Assembly (NCBI GenBank): GCA_913048115.1 | Contig: CAJWVI010000009.1 | Coordinates: 1-52,144 of the forward strand | Origin: an uncultured Flavobacteriaceae bacterium | GTDB lineage: Bacteria; Bacteroidota; Bacteroidia; Flavobacteriales; Flavobacteriaceae | Length of the DNA: 52,144 bases | Reading direction: 5' to 3' | Part shown: in pieces, positions 35,430-42,219 of the stretch | Layout: each line of letters opens with the position of its first letter | Position numbering within the stretch: position 1 is the first letter of the stretch | Position numbers and translations under genes: made by a program | The notes under the pieces: generated by a model | What the model was told of the DNA's origin: nothing | The model's input: only the letters and a program-made list of their open reading frames with translations | Databases searched by the model: none

Positions 35430-36566
35430 ATGAAATTGAATAAAAGTGATATACTTCAAGCTCTTGAAACTATTACACTCCCTGGAGAAGGAGAGAACAT
35501 GGTAACAAGCGGTGCAGTAACAAACGTAATGGCATTTGCCGATGAGGTTATCGTAGACATTACGATGGCTACACCTGCAATGCACATTAAAAAACGAGCA
35601 GAAGCAGATATTATTAAGACAATACAGGATAAGGTTTTTAAAGAGGCTAAAGTACAAGTAAACATCACGGTAGCGGTTCCCGAAAAACCGTCGAACCCAA
35701 ACCTTATTAAAGGAAAACCAATCCCAGGCATTAAAAATATAGTAGCCATTGCCTCTGGTAAAGGTGGTGTGGGAAAATCTACAGTAACATCAAATATTGC
35801 TATTACCCTTTCAAAAATGGGATTTAAAGTAGGTGTGTTAGATGCAGATATCTATGGGCCGTCTATTCCTATTATGTTTGATTTGGCCACAGAACGCCCA
35901 CTCTCTATTAATGTAGACGGAAAAAGCAAGATGAAACCCGTAGAAAACTATGGTGTTAAAGTGTTATCTATAGGTTTTTTTACCAAACCAGATCAGGCTG
36001 TTATTTGGAGAGGGCCTATGGCTTCAAAAGCCTTAAATCAATTAATTTTTGATGCTGCTTGGGGAGAACTTGATTTTATGCTGTTGGACTTACCTCCTGG
36101 TACTGGAGATATTCACCTAAGTATTATGCAATCATTGCCTATTACGGGCGCTGTAGTAGTGAGTACACCACAAACAGTAGCACTGGCAGATGCGAAAAAA
36201 GGAGTTGCAATGTTTCAACAAGAAAGTATTGATGTGCCAGTATTAGGGATTATAGAAAACATGGCTTATTTTACACCAGCAGAATTGCCAGAAAACAAGT
36301 ATTATCTATTTGGCAAAGAAGGTGCTAAGCACTTAGCAGAAGATTTAGAAATTCCATTTTTAGGTGAATTGCCTTTGATACAAAGCATCAGAGAATCAGG
36401 AGATGCAGGGCATCCAGTAGCGCTTCAAGAGGGCACTGCTATTGAAGATATTTTTATTGATATAACTAAGAATGTAGTGCGCGAAACTGTAAAAAGAAAC
36501 AAGACATTGCCTCCTACAGAGGCTGTTCAAATAACCACAATGGCAGGGTGTAGTGCTGTAAAATAA
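35430..36566 (+). CDS. Mrp/ApbC family Fe-S cluster carrier ATPase
   Basis: The 378-residue protein has an N-terminal MIP18/DUF59-type domain (about 1-85) and a deviant Walker P-loop ATPase, with GKGGVGKST at 110-118 and LLDLPPGTGDIHL further on. This is the Mrp/Nbp35 family that loads Fe-S clusters onto target proteins. Unlike typical members, the CxxC motif near the C-terminus is absent: the region reads MAYFTPAELPENKYYLFG. The whole protein contains one cysteine, C374 in GCSAVK. It is followed 5 bases later by a NifU-type gene, then reductase and ferredoxin genes. Two ATG codons (35427, 35430) start the frame. Confidence 0.93.
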   Translation: MKLNKSDILQALETITLPGEGENMVTSGAVTNVMAFADEVIVDITMATPAMHIKKRAEADIIKTIQDKVFKEAKVQVNITVAVPEKPSNPNLIKGKPIPGIKNIVAIASGKGGVGKSTVTSNIAITLSKMGFKVGVLDADIYGPSIPIMFDLATERPLSINVDGKSKMKPVENYGVKVLSIGFFTKPDQAVIWRGPMASKALNQLIFDAAWGELDFMLLDLPPGTGDIHLSIMQSLPITGAVVVSTPQTVALADAKKGVAMFQQESIDVPVLGIIENMAYFTPAELPENKYYLFGKEGAKHLAEDLEIPFLGELPLIQSIRESGDAGHPVALQEGTAIEDIFIDITKNVVRETVKRNKTLPPTEAVQITTMAGCSAVK

Positions 36567-36570
36567 GGGT

Positions 36571-36813
36571 ATGGAAAAAGACGAACTAGAAAGAAAAGTA
36601 GAAATTGCATTGGATGAAATTCGTCCGTTTTTGCAAAGCGATGGCGGAGACATAATACTGCTAAGTATAGAAAATGGAACCACAGTTAAAGTTCAATTGC
36701 AAGGTGCTTGCGTTGGTTGTAGCGTGAACCAAATGACCTTAAAAAGCGGTGTTGAAATGACGATTAAAAAACATGCACCCCAAATTGAAGAAGTAATTAA
36801 TGTAGAAGCTTAA
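36571..36813 (+). CDS. NifU C-terminal-domain protein (Nfu-type Fe-S scaffold)
   Basis: This 80-residue protein is a stand-alone NifU C-terminal (Nfu) domain. The cluster-binding motif is CVGC with C47 and C50 inside GACVGCSVNQMTLKSGVE. Nfu proteins hold and pass Fe-S clusters to enzymes. It begins 5 bases after mrp, so they are co-transcribed, and it probably works with it. Confidence 0.95.
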   Translation: MEKDELERKVEIALDEIRPFLQSDGGDIILLSIENGTTVKVQLQGACVGCSVNQMTLKSGVEMTIKKHAPQIEEVINVEA

Positions 36814-36884
36814 AGGTGTTTTTTTATCCTTTATTTAGATAAGAATTAGCGCTAGTTTTACTAGCAAAATAGTGATTAAGTTAC

Positions 36885-37937
36885 ATGATAAAGACAGACA
36901 TATTAATTATAGGAGCAGGACCTACTGGACTCTTTACTGTTTTTGAAGCAGGGTTATTGAAATTAAAGTGCCACCTTATAGATGCATTGCCACAGCCAGG
37001 TGGCCAATGTAGTGAAATATACCCCAAAAAGCCCATTTATGATATTCCAGCCTTTCCAGAAATTTTAGCAGGGGATTTGGTCAACAACCTAATGAAACAA
37101 ATTGAATCGTTTCAACCGGGGTTTACCTTGGGCGAACGTGCCCAAACAATCCAAACACTAGATGATGGAACTTTTATCGTTACGACGAACAAAGGAACAC
37201 AGCACCATGCTCCTATTGTTGCTATTGCGGGTGGTCTAGGAAGTTTTGAACCAAGAAAACCTCCTATTTCGAACATTACAGCTTTTGAAGATGTTGGTGT
37301 TGAGTATATCATTAGAGATCCAGAATTATACAGAGATAAAGATGTTTTAATTGCAGGTGGTGGTGACTCTGCCTTGGATTGGAGTATTTTTTTAACAGAC
37401 ATTGCTTCAAGTGTTACCTTGGTGCATAGGCGAAACGAGTTTCGTGGCGCATTAGATTCGGTAGAGAAAGTTCAAGAACTAAAAAATCAAGGTAAAATAA
37501 ATCTTATAACCCCTGCAGAGGTTGTTGGCATTGTTGGAGAGGATTATGTTACTGGTGTTATGCTTAAACAAGCAGATGCTATTTCAGAAAGGCCTTGTGA
37601 TCATTTCATACCACTCTTTGGCCTGGCTCCAAAGCTTGGTCCAATTGGCGATTGGGGCCTTGAGATTGAGAAAAATGCAATTAAAGTTGATAATACTTTA
37701 GATTATCAAACGAATATACCTGGTATCTATGCCATTGGTGATGTAAACACCTATCCAGGAAAGTTAAAGCTTATTTTGTGTGGTTTTCATGAAGCTACGC
37801 TTATGTGTCAAAGCGCATACAAACGTATTTTCCCCGATAAAAGGTATGTATTGAAATATACAACTGTTGGAGGTGTTGAAGGGTTTGATGGCACTAAAAA
37901 AGAAGCGCCAAAAGCAGTTGTTAAAGCAATTAACTAA
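36885..37937 (+). CDS. Ferredoxin-NADP reductase, thioredoxin-reductase-like type
   Basis: The 350-residue flavoenzyme has the FAD motif ILIIGAGPTGLFTVFEAGLL at its start and the NAD(P) motif IAGGGDSALDWSIFL near residues 157-171. It lacks the CxxC of thioredoxin reductase. This fits the YumC-type ferredoxin/flavodoxin-NADP reductase. It transfers electrons between NADPH and ferredoxin. A 2Fe-2S ferredoxin gene follows within 9 bases, and two Fe-S assembly genes precede it, consistent with delivering electrons for cluster assembly (inference). Confidence 0.9.
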   Translation: MIKTDILIIGAGPTGLFTVFEAGLLKLKCHLIDALPQPGGQCSEIYPKKPIYDIPAFPEILAGDLVNNLMKQIESFQPGFTLGERAQTIQTLDDGTFIVTTNKGTQHHAPIVAIAGGLGSFEPRKPPISNITAFEDVGVEYIIRDPELYRDKDVLIAGGGDSALDWSIFLTDIASSVTLVHRRNEFRGALDSVEKVQELKNQGKINLITPAEVVGIVGEDYVTGVMLKQADAISERPCDHFIPLFGLAPKLGPIGDWGLEIEKNAIKVDNTLDYQTNIPGIYAIGDVNTYPGKLKLILCGFHEATLMCQSAYKRIFPDKRYVLKYTTVGGVEGFDGTKKEAPKAVVKAIN

Positions 37938-37945
37938 GCTTATTC

Positions 37946-38281
37946 ATGGAAGATCAAGATATTATAATTCATATTATAGATAGAGATGGAGTTTCTCACG
38001 ATGTTGTTGCTCCAACAGATATGAACATGAACCTTATGGAAGTGATTCGTTCCTATGAATTGGCTCCAGAGGGCACTGTGGGTATTTGTGGCGGGATGGC
38101 TATGTGTGCTTCGTGCCAATGCTATATTGAGAGTGATCATCAACTTCCAGAAATGAACGATGACGAGCGTGCAATGCTTGCTGAAGCGTTCCATGTTTTA
38201 GATACAAGTAGACTAGGGTGCCAACTTGCTATAAGACCAGCTTTAAATGGTCTTAAAGTAGCTATGGCTCCAGAAGATTAA
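37946..38281 (+). CDS. 2Fe-2S ferredoxin, adrenodoxin type
   Basis: This 111-residue protein has the [2Fe-2S] pattern C48-x5-C54-x2-C57 with C92 as the fourth ligand (IC, MCASC, GCQL). Cys59 is extra. It lies 9 bases behind the ferredoxin reductase gene and is its likely partner. Adrenodoxin-type ferredoxins are often used in Fe-S assembly or monooxygenase systems. Confidence 0.93.
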   Translation: MEDQDIIIHIIDRDGVSHDVVAPTDMNMNLMEVIRSYELAPEGTVGICGGMAMCASCQCYIESDHQLPEMNDDERAMLAEAFHVLDTSRLGCQLAIRPALNGLKVAMAPED

Positions 38282-38356
38282 CAAAGTGTATATTAGCCTT
38301 TGAGAAGAAAGATCTTTAAGGGTGAGACACTTTTAGAGTGTGCAAATTTCCATTAA

Positions 38357-38395
38357 AAAAGCCTCCTATCATTCAAGTAATGATAGGAGGCTTTT
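38357..38395. terminator. Bidirectional terminator
   Basis: A 17-bp perfect stem (38357-38373 with 38379-38395) around a 5-base loop ends the ferredoxin gene rightward and the acyl-CoA dehydrogenase gene leftward. Confidence 0.9.
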
Positions 38396-38419
38396 ATGTT
38401 TAAGTAAAAAAACTAGGTG

Positions 38420-39598
38420 CTACTTAAATGCGTTAATTCCAGTAATGTCTAATCCTGTAATTAACAGGTGTATGTCATGAGTTCCCTCGTAGGTTACTAC
38501 ACTTTCAAGGTTCATCATGTGTCTCATTATTGGATATTCACCAGTAATACCCATACCTCCAAGCATCTGTCTTGCATCTCTTGCAACTTTCAATGCCATG
38601 TCTACATTGTTACGCTTTGCCATAGAAATTTGAGCAGATGTAGCCTTGTTTTCATTTTTTAGTTGTCCAAGACGCAAGCAAAGCAATTGTGCTTTGGTAA
38701 TCTCTGTAATCATTTCTGCTAGCTTTTTTTGTTGTAGTTGAAATCCTCCGATAGGTCTTCCAAACTGAACACGTTCTTTAGAGTACCGCAATGCAGTGTC
38801 ATAACAATCCATGGCAGCGCCAATAACACCCCAAGCAATACCATATCGTGCAGAATCAAGACAGCCAAGAGGCGCTCCTAATCCAGATTTGTTAGGTAAT
38901 AAATTTTCTTTAGGAACTTTTACATCTTGAAATATGAGCTCACCAGTTGCACTAGCTCTCAGTGACCATTTGTTGTGTGTTTCTGGTGTTGTGAACCCTT
39001 CCATTCCTCGCTCGACAATAATTCCGTGGATACGACCTTCTTCATTTTTAGCCCACACTACTGCAACATCACAAAATGGTGAGTTTGAGATCCAAAGTTT
39101 TGCGCCATTTAAAAGATAATGGTCACCCATGTCTTTGTAATTGGTTGTCATGCCGCTTGGATTACTTCCGTGATCTGGTTCTGTTAAACCAAAAGATCCC
39201 ATCCATTCTCCAGAAGCTAATTTTGGTAAGTATTTATTGCGCTGCTCTTCATTTCCATATTTCCATATAGGATACATCACCAGAGATGATTGAACAGATG
39301 CTGTAGAACGAACACCGCTATCACCACGCTCAATTTCTTGCATGATTAAACCATACGATATTTGATCTAAGCCTGCACCACCATATTGTTCTGGAATATA
39401 AGGTCCAAAAGCACCAATTTCTGCTAATCCAGGAATGATAGATTTTGGAAAGGTTGCTGTTTGTGCAGCCTCTTCTATAATAGGAGATACATCGCGCTTT
39501 ACCCAAGCTCGTGCAGCATCACGTATTAATTTATGCTCTTCTGTTAGTAAATCATCAATGTTGTAATAATCTGGAGCTTCAAATAAATCGGGTTTCAT
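38420..39598 (-). CDS. Glutaryl-CoA dehydrogenase-type acyl-CoA dehydrogenase
   Basis: The 392-residue flavoprotein is most like glutaryl-CoA dehydrogenases, which oxidise and decarboxylate glutaryl-CoA to crotonyl-CoA in lysine and tryptophan degradation. The catalytic base is Glu371 in VTYEGTHDIHLL. FAD-contacting motifs FGLTEPDHGSNP and WISNSPFCDVAVVW are present. The saccharopine dehydrogenase-like gene in this window could lie in the same pathway (inference). Confidence 0.88.
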   Translation of the reverse strand: MKPDLFEAPDYYNIDDLLTEEHKLIRDAARAWVKRDVSPIIEEAAQTATFPKSIIPGLAEIGAFGPYIPEQYGGAGLDQISYGLIMQEIERGDSGVRSTASVQSSLVMYPIWKYGNEEQRNKYLPKLASGEWMGSFGLTEPDHGSNPSGMTTNYKDMGDHYLLNGAKLWISNSPFCDVAVVWAKNEEGRIHGIIVERGMEGFTTPETHNKWSLRASATGELIFQDVKVPKENLLPNKSGLGAPLGCLDSARYGIAWGVIGAAMDCYDTALRYSKERVQFGRPIGGFQLQQKKLAEMITEITKAQLLCLRLGQLKNENKATSAQISMAKRNNVDMALKVARDARQMLGGMGITGEYPIMRHMMNLESVVTYEGTHDIHLLITGLDITGINAFK

Positions 39599-39648
39599 AA
39601 TCTTGTTTTTAATTATTCTGTAAATATAAATACCACTTTTATAGTTAC

Positions 39649-40383
39649 CTACATTTTAACATAAAAATCACTAACTAAATTTTTATACTCCTGGGTGTAT
39701 TTATGTCTTGAAATTTCTATGGTAATTTTCTCAGAACCTGCCACGGTCTTTTTAAATGAAAACTCTAACAAGCAGCGCTTTACTGGAGCGGTTTGTGTGC
39801 CACGAACATTACAAATTCTTTGTAAAAAAAGATTGTTACTTTTTGCAATTTCAATAAAGGAAGCTGTTTCTTGTTCAGGTAGAATGGCAGCGAAAATTCC
39901 AGTTTCAGAAAGTAAATGGGCTACACAAACTACAAGGTGTTTAAAGGGTAAAGTATCAGTAAATCTAGCGATTGCTCTAGCTTTTGGGGTTTTTCTTTTT
40001 TGAGAGTTTAAAACCTTAGGGGTTTCAAAAAAAGGAGGATTGCTTACAATTAAATCATATTTGTCCTCTACTTCACTAGCAAATTCTTGTACAGAAGCAT
40101 GGTAGCAAAATAGGCGATCACCCCAAGAGGATTGCTCAAAGTTATCAGTGCATTGTTCGTGAGCATCTTCATCAATCTCTATAGCGTCTATAGTCTTTGC
40201 ATCGCTTCGTTGTGCTAATTGCAGCGCTATGATACCTGTTCCTGCGCCAATGTCTAAGATAGATTGTGGTTGGTGGTTAATAGAGGCCCATGCTCCTAAC
40301 AGTACTGCGTCTGTGCCAATTTTCATTGCGCAATGATCCTGATCAACCTTAAATTGTTTGAATTGAAAAGGGTGTTGAGACAT
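39649..40383 (-). CDS. trmN6: tRNA1(Val) (adenine(37)-N6)-methyltransferase
   Basis: This 244-residue SAM methyltransferase has SILDIGAGTGIIALQLAQ (about 41-58) and the base-flipping motif NPPF at 115-118 (DLIVSNPPFFETP). It matches TrmN6/YfiC, which methylates A37 of tRNA-Val. Its ATG shares one base with the stop of rimM (TAATG), placing it at the end of the rpsP-rimM-trmN6 operon. Confidence 0.9.
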   Translation of the reverse strand: MSQHPFQFKQFKVDQDHCAMKIGTDAVLLGAWASINHQPQSILDIGAGTGIIALQLAQRSDAKTIDAIEIDEDAHEQCTDNFEQSSWGDRLFCYHASVQEFASEVEDKYDLIVSNPPFFETPKVLNSQKRKTPKARAIARFTDTLPFKHLVVCVAHLLSETGIFAAILPEQETASFIEIAKSNNLFLQRICNVRGTQTAPVKRCLLEFSFKKTVAGSEKITIEISRHKYTQEYKNLVSDFYVKM

Positions 40384-40907
40384 TATAAGTAAAGTTCAAT
40401 AAGTCCCTCGGGAACATCTAATGCTAGTATCTTGTTTTCACGATCTACTTGTTTGATAAAAAGATCATTAATAGGAATCAATATTTCTTTTCCTAGATTT
40501 TCAATGACAAATAAATGCTGTGCTGTTTTGTCATTAACCCCTACAATAACACCAACATCACCAAAGCGGGCATCTTTTACTTGAAACCCTATTATTTCAT
40601 GATAATAAAACTTAGTACCTTCAAGTGGAGGTAAAAATGATAAAGGTAGGAATAGTTCAGTGCCTAACATGCCGTTTGCCGTCGCTTCGTCATAGACATC
40701 TTCAAATTGAACGCGCAGTAGGCTAGATTTGTGTAGTTGGCTGTATTCAATAAAAAATGGAATCAGTGTTTTGTGTTGTTCCACAAAAACCGATTCCATT
40801 TCTAAGAATAATTCAGGATCATCTGTATCAAGCTTGATCAAGAGCTCTCCCTTAAAACTATATTTTTTAACGACTTTTCCAACGAAGAAACAATCTTCCT
40901 TTTGCAT
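40383..40907 (-). CDS. rimM: Ribosome maturation factor RimM
   Basis: RimM (174 residues) assists 30S maturation near protein S19. The N-terminal domain starts EDCFFVGKVVKKYSFKGELL, and a PRC-barrel domain follows, with KFYYHEIIGFQV and ILIPINDLFIKQVD. It lies 11 bases after rpsP, the standard pairing. Confidence 0.95.
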   Translation of the reverse strand: MQKEDCFFVGKVVKKYSFKGELLIKLDTDDPELFLEMESVFVEQHKTLIPFFIEYSQLHKSSLLRVQFEDVYDEATANGMLGTELFLPLSFLPPLEGTKFYYHEIIGFQVKDARFGDVGVIVGVNDKTAQHLFVIENLGKEILIPINDLFIKQVDRENKILALDVPEGLIELYL

Positions 40908-40918
40908 CGTTAAAAGTT

Positions 40919-41548
40919 TTATTCTTCTTTAGTTGCATCTGCTTCAGGAGCAGCGACCTCTACAGGAGCTTCCTGTTCAACAGCAGCAGGCGCTTCTGCC
41001 TCAGCAACAGCTTCCTCTACAACAGCAGCTTCCTCTACAGGTGCTACTTCTTCTTCTACAACAGCAGCTTCCTCTACAGGTGCTACTACTTCTTCTACAA
41101 CTGGTGCATTTGCAGCGACACGAGCTTCGTTAACTGCTTTTTCTGCAGCCAATGCGTCTGCCTTTAATTTTCCTTTAGCGTCTGCTAATGTTGCTTTTTT
41201 AGCATCAACAGAATTACCTTTTCCTTCTAACCAAGCAGTAAATTTAGCTTCTGCTTGCTCTTGGGTTAAGGCACCTTTACGTACACCACCAGCTAAATGA
41301 TTTTTCATCATAACCCCTTTGTAAGAAAGGATAGCTCTTGCAGTATCTGTAGGTTGTGCTCCATTTTGAAGCCACTGTACGGTACCATCAACATCTAAGT
41401 TAATTTGTGCAGGGTTCATGTTTGGATTGTAAGTCCCTAATTTCTCAAGGTATTTACCATCTCTTTTTGCGCGGGCATCTGCCGCCACGATCCAGTAAAA
41501 AGGTTTCCCTTTTTTACCATGTCTTTGTAGTCTGATTTTTACAGGCAT
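40919..41548 (-). CDS. rpsP: Ribosomal protein S16 with a long acidic repeat tail
   Basis: S16 occupies roughly residues 1-80 (MPVKIRLQRHGKKGKPFYWI, then the GRYxExLGTYNP-type stretch KYLEKLGTYNPN). The total of 209 residues is much longer than the 80-90 usual in other phyla. After about residue 80 there is a helical segment, then an Ala/Glu/Val-rich tail from about 145. In the tail, VVEEEVAPVEEAA is repeated, encoded by two 39-bp DNA repeats (41019-41096). The tail is probably disordered and acidic. The operon promoter is at 41661-41692. Confidence 0.95.
   Translation of the reverse strand: MPVKIRLQRHGKKGKPFYWIVAADARAKRDGKYLEKLGTYNPNMNPAQINLDVDGTVQWLQNGAQPTDTARAILSYKGVMMKNHLAGGVRKGALTQEQAEAKFTAWLEGKGNSVDAKKATLADAKGKLKADALAAEKAVNEARVAANAPVVEEVVAPVEEAAVVEEEVAPVEEAAVVEEAVAEAEAPAAVEQEAPVEVAAPEADATKEE
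41019..41096. repeat. Two tandem 39-bp repeats in the rpsP tail
   Basis: Copies begin at 41019 and 41058 with the core ACAACAGCAGCTTCCTCTAC. Each encodes 13 residues of the Val/Glu/Ala tail of S16, and the copies differ by only a few bases. Confidence 0.85.
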
Positions 41549-41650
41549 AACATTAATTTTTGAAGTACTCGACTTCGGTTTTAATTATAAATTTTCAAAG
41601 GGATTTGTTTTTAAGCGTTGTTTTAATAAAACCACACCCTATTCCAAATT

Positions 41651-41684
41651 TTTGAGTGCGCAAAGATACTTTAAAATATCTTTG
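41651..41684 (+). promoter_or_regulatory. Promoter of the decayed lipoprotein gene (TTTG-N22-TATCTTTG)
   Basis: TTTG at 41651-41654 and TATCTTTG at 41677-41684 face rightward with a 22-base spacer. The two TATCTTTG elements of this and the rpsP promoter form an inverted repeat with 8 bases between. Confidence 0.55.
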
Positions 41685-41692
41685 TAAATCAA
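41661..41692 (-). promoter_or_regulatory. Promoter of the rpsP operon (TTG-N21-TATCTTTG)
   Basis: Read on the minus strand, TTG (41692-41690), 21 bases and TATCTTTG (41668-41661) form a consensus promoter about 110 bases before the rpsP ATG. It overlaps an opposite-facing promoter. Confidence 0.65.
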
Positions 41693-41742
41693 GTAATTGT
41701 CTTATTTTTTACACATTTGGGCAGGTATCTTTTTGTCTTTCT

Positions 41743-41987
41743 ATAAAAAAACTTCTAGTGTTCCTTCTTGCTTTTATTTGTGTGTGTTGTTCAGAGTCTG
41801 TTTCCGACAGCAGCATGGCTCTACATGGTTTTGTAGACAGGGTTCTTTTTATGAAAGCCCACAAGCAAATGGGCAGATACTTGTAAAAAGCTTAAATTAA
41901 GAGGGCGGGACAATTTCTGGCTCTTTTGAGTTTGAGACAGCAAATCATTCAATAGCAATAGGAAGTTTTAATGTTGCCTACCCATAG
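41743..41987 (+). pseudogene. Decayed small lipoprotein gene
   Basis: Three lesions sit in a row. The expected start before KKLLVFLLAFICVCCSES (a lipoprotein-type signal) is ATA instead of ATG (41743). A run of five T at 41846-41850 shifts the frame; adding one T gives VLFYESPQANGQILVKSLN. A TAA stop at 41898-41900 breaks the reading before GGTISGSFEFETANHS and the TAG at 41985. The ending ISGSFEFE...GSFN resembles small Bacteroidota lipoproteins of the DUF6252 kind, from memory. The remaining length of about 80 codons is shorter than I recall for that family, so an internal deletion is also likely. A promoter still lies upstream. Confidence 0.6.
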
Positions 41988-42219
41988 AAATAAAAACATA
42001 TCATTGTTTTTGTCTTTAAAAATGTGAACAACTAGGTATAACTTTTGCCATTAAAAAAGACATTATTTTTTACATTTACGAAGCGCATTTTTCTTTTCTT
42101 TTTTTCAGAAAATACAAATGCTTTAACACCATTGGCATGCTGCTAGTACAGTGTTCTTTCTTTAAGAAAAAAGGAAGCTTGCTAAGACCTCTTTTGTGTA
42201 ATTCTAAAACTATTTTGCC
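41988..42219. other. AT-rich leader region before dnaE, no gene seen
   Basis: I see no gene between the pseudogene stop and dnaE. Promoter-like sequence here is imperfect: TAACTTTTG at 42052 or so and TATTTTG at 42211, each off the consensus by one base in spacing. Confidence 0.4.

Noticed and set aside
40933-41133. Open frame on the plus strand full of Leu and Gln
   Set aside because: It is the shadow of the repetitive rpsP tail on the opposite strand.
41656-41742. Upstream extension of the lipoprotein frame to GTG 41656
   Set aside because: This part overlaps the promoter elements and encodes no signal-like sequence; the lipoprotein signal begins at 41743.
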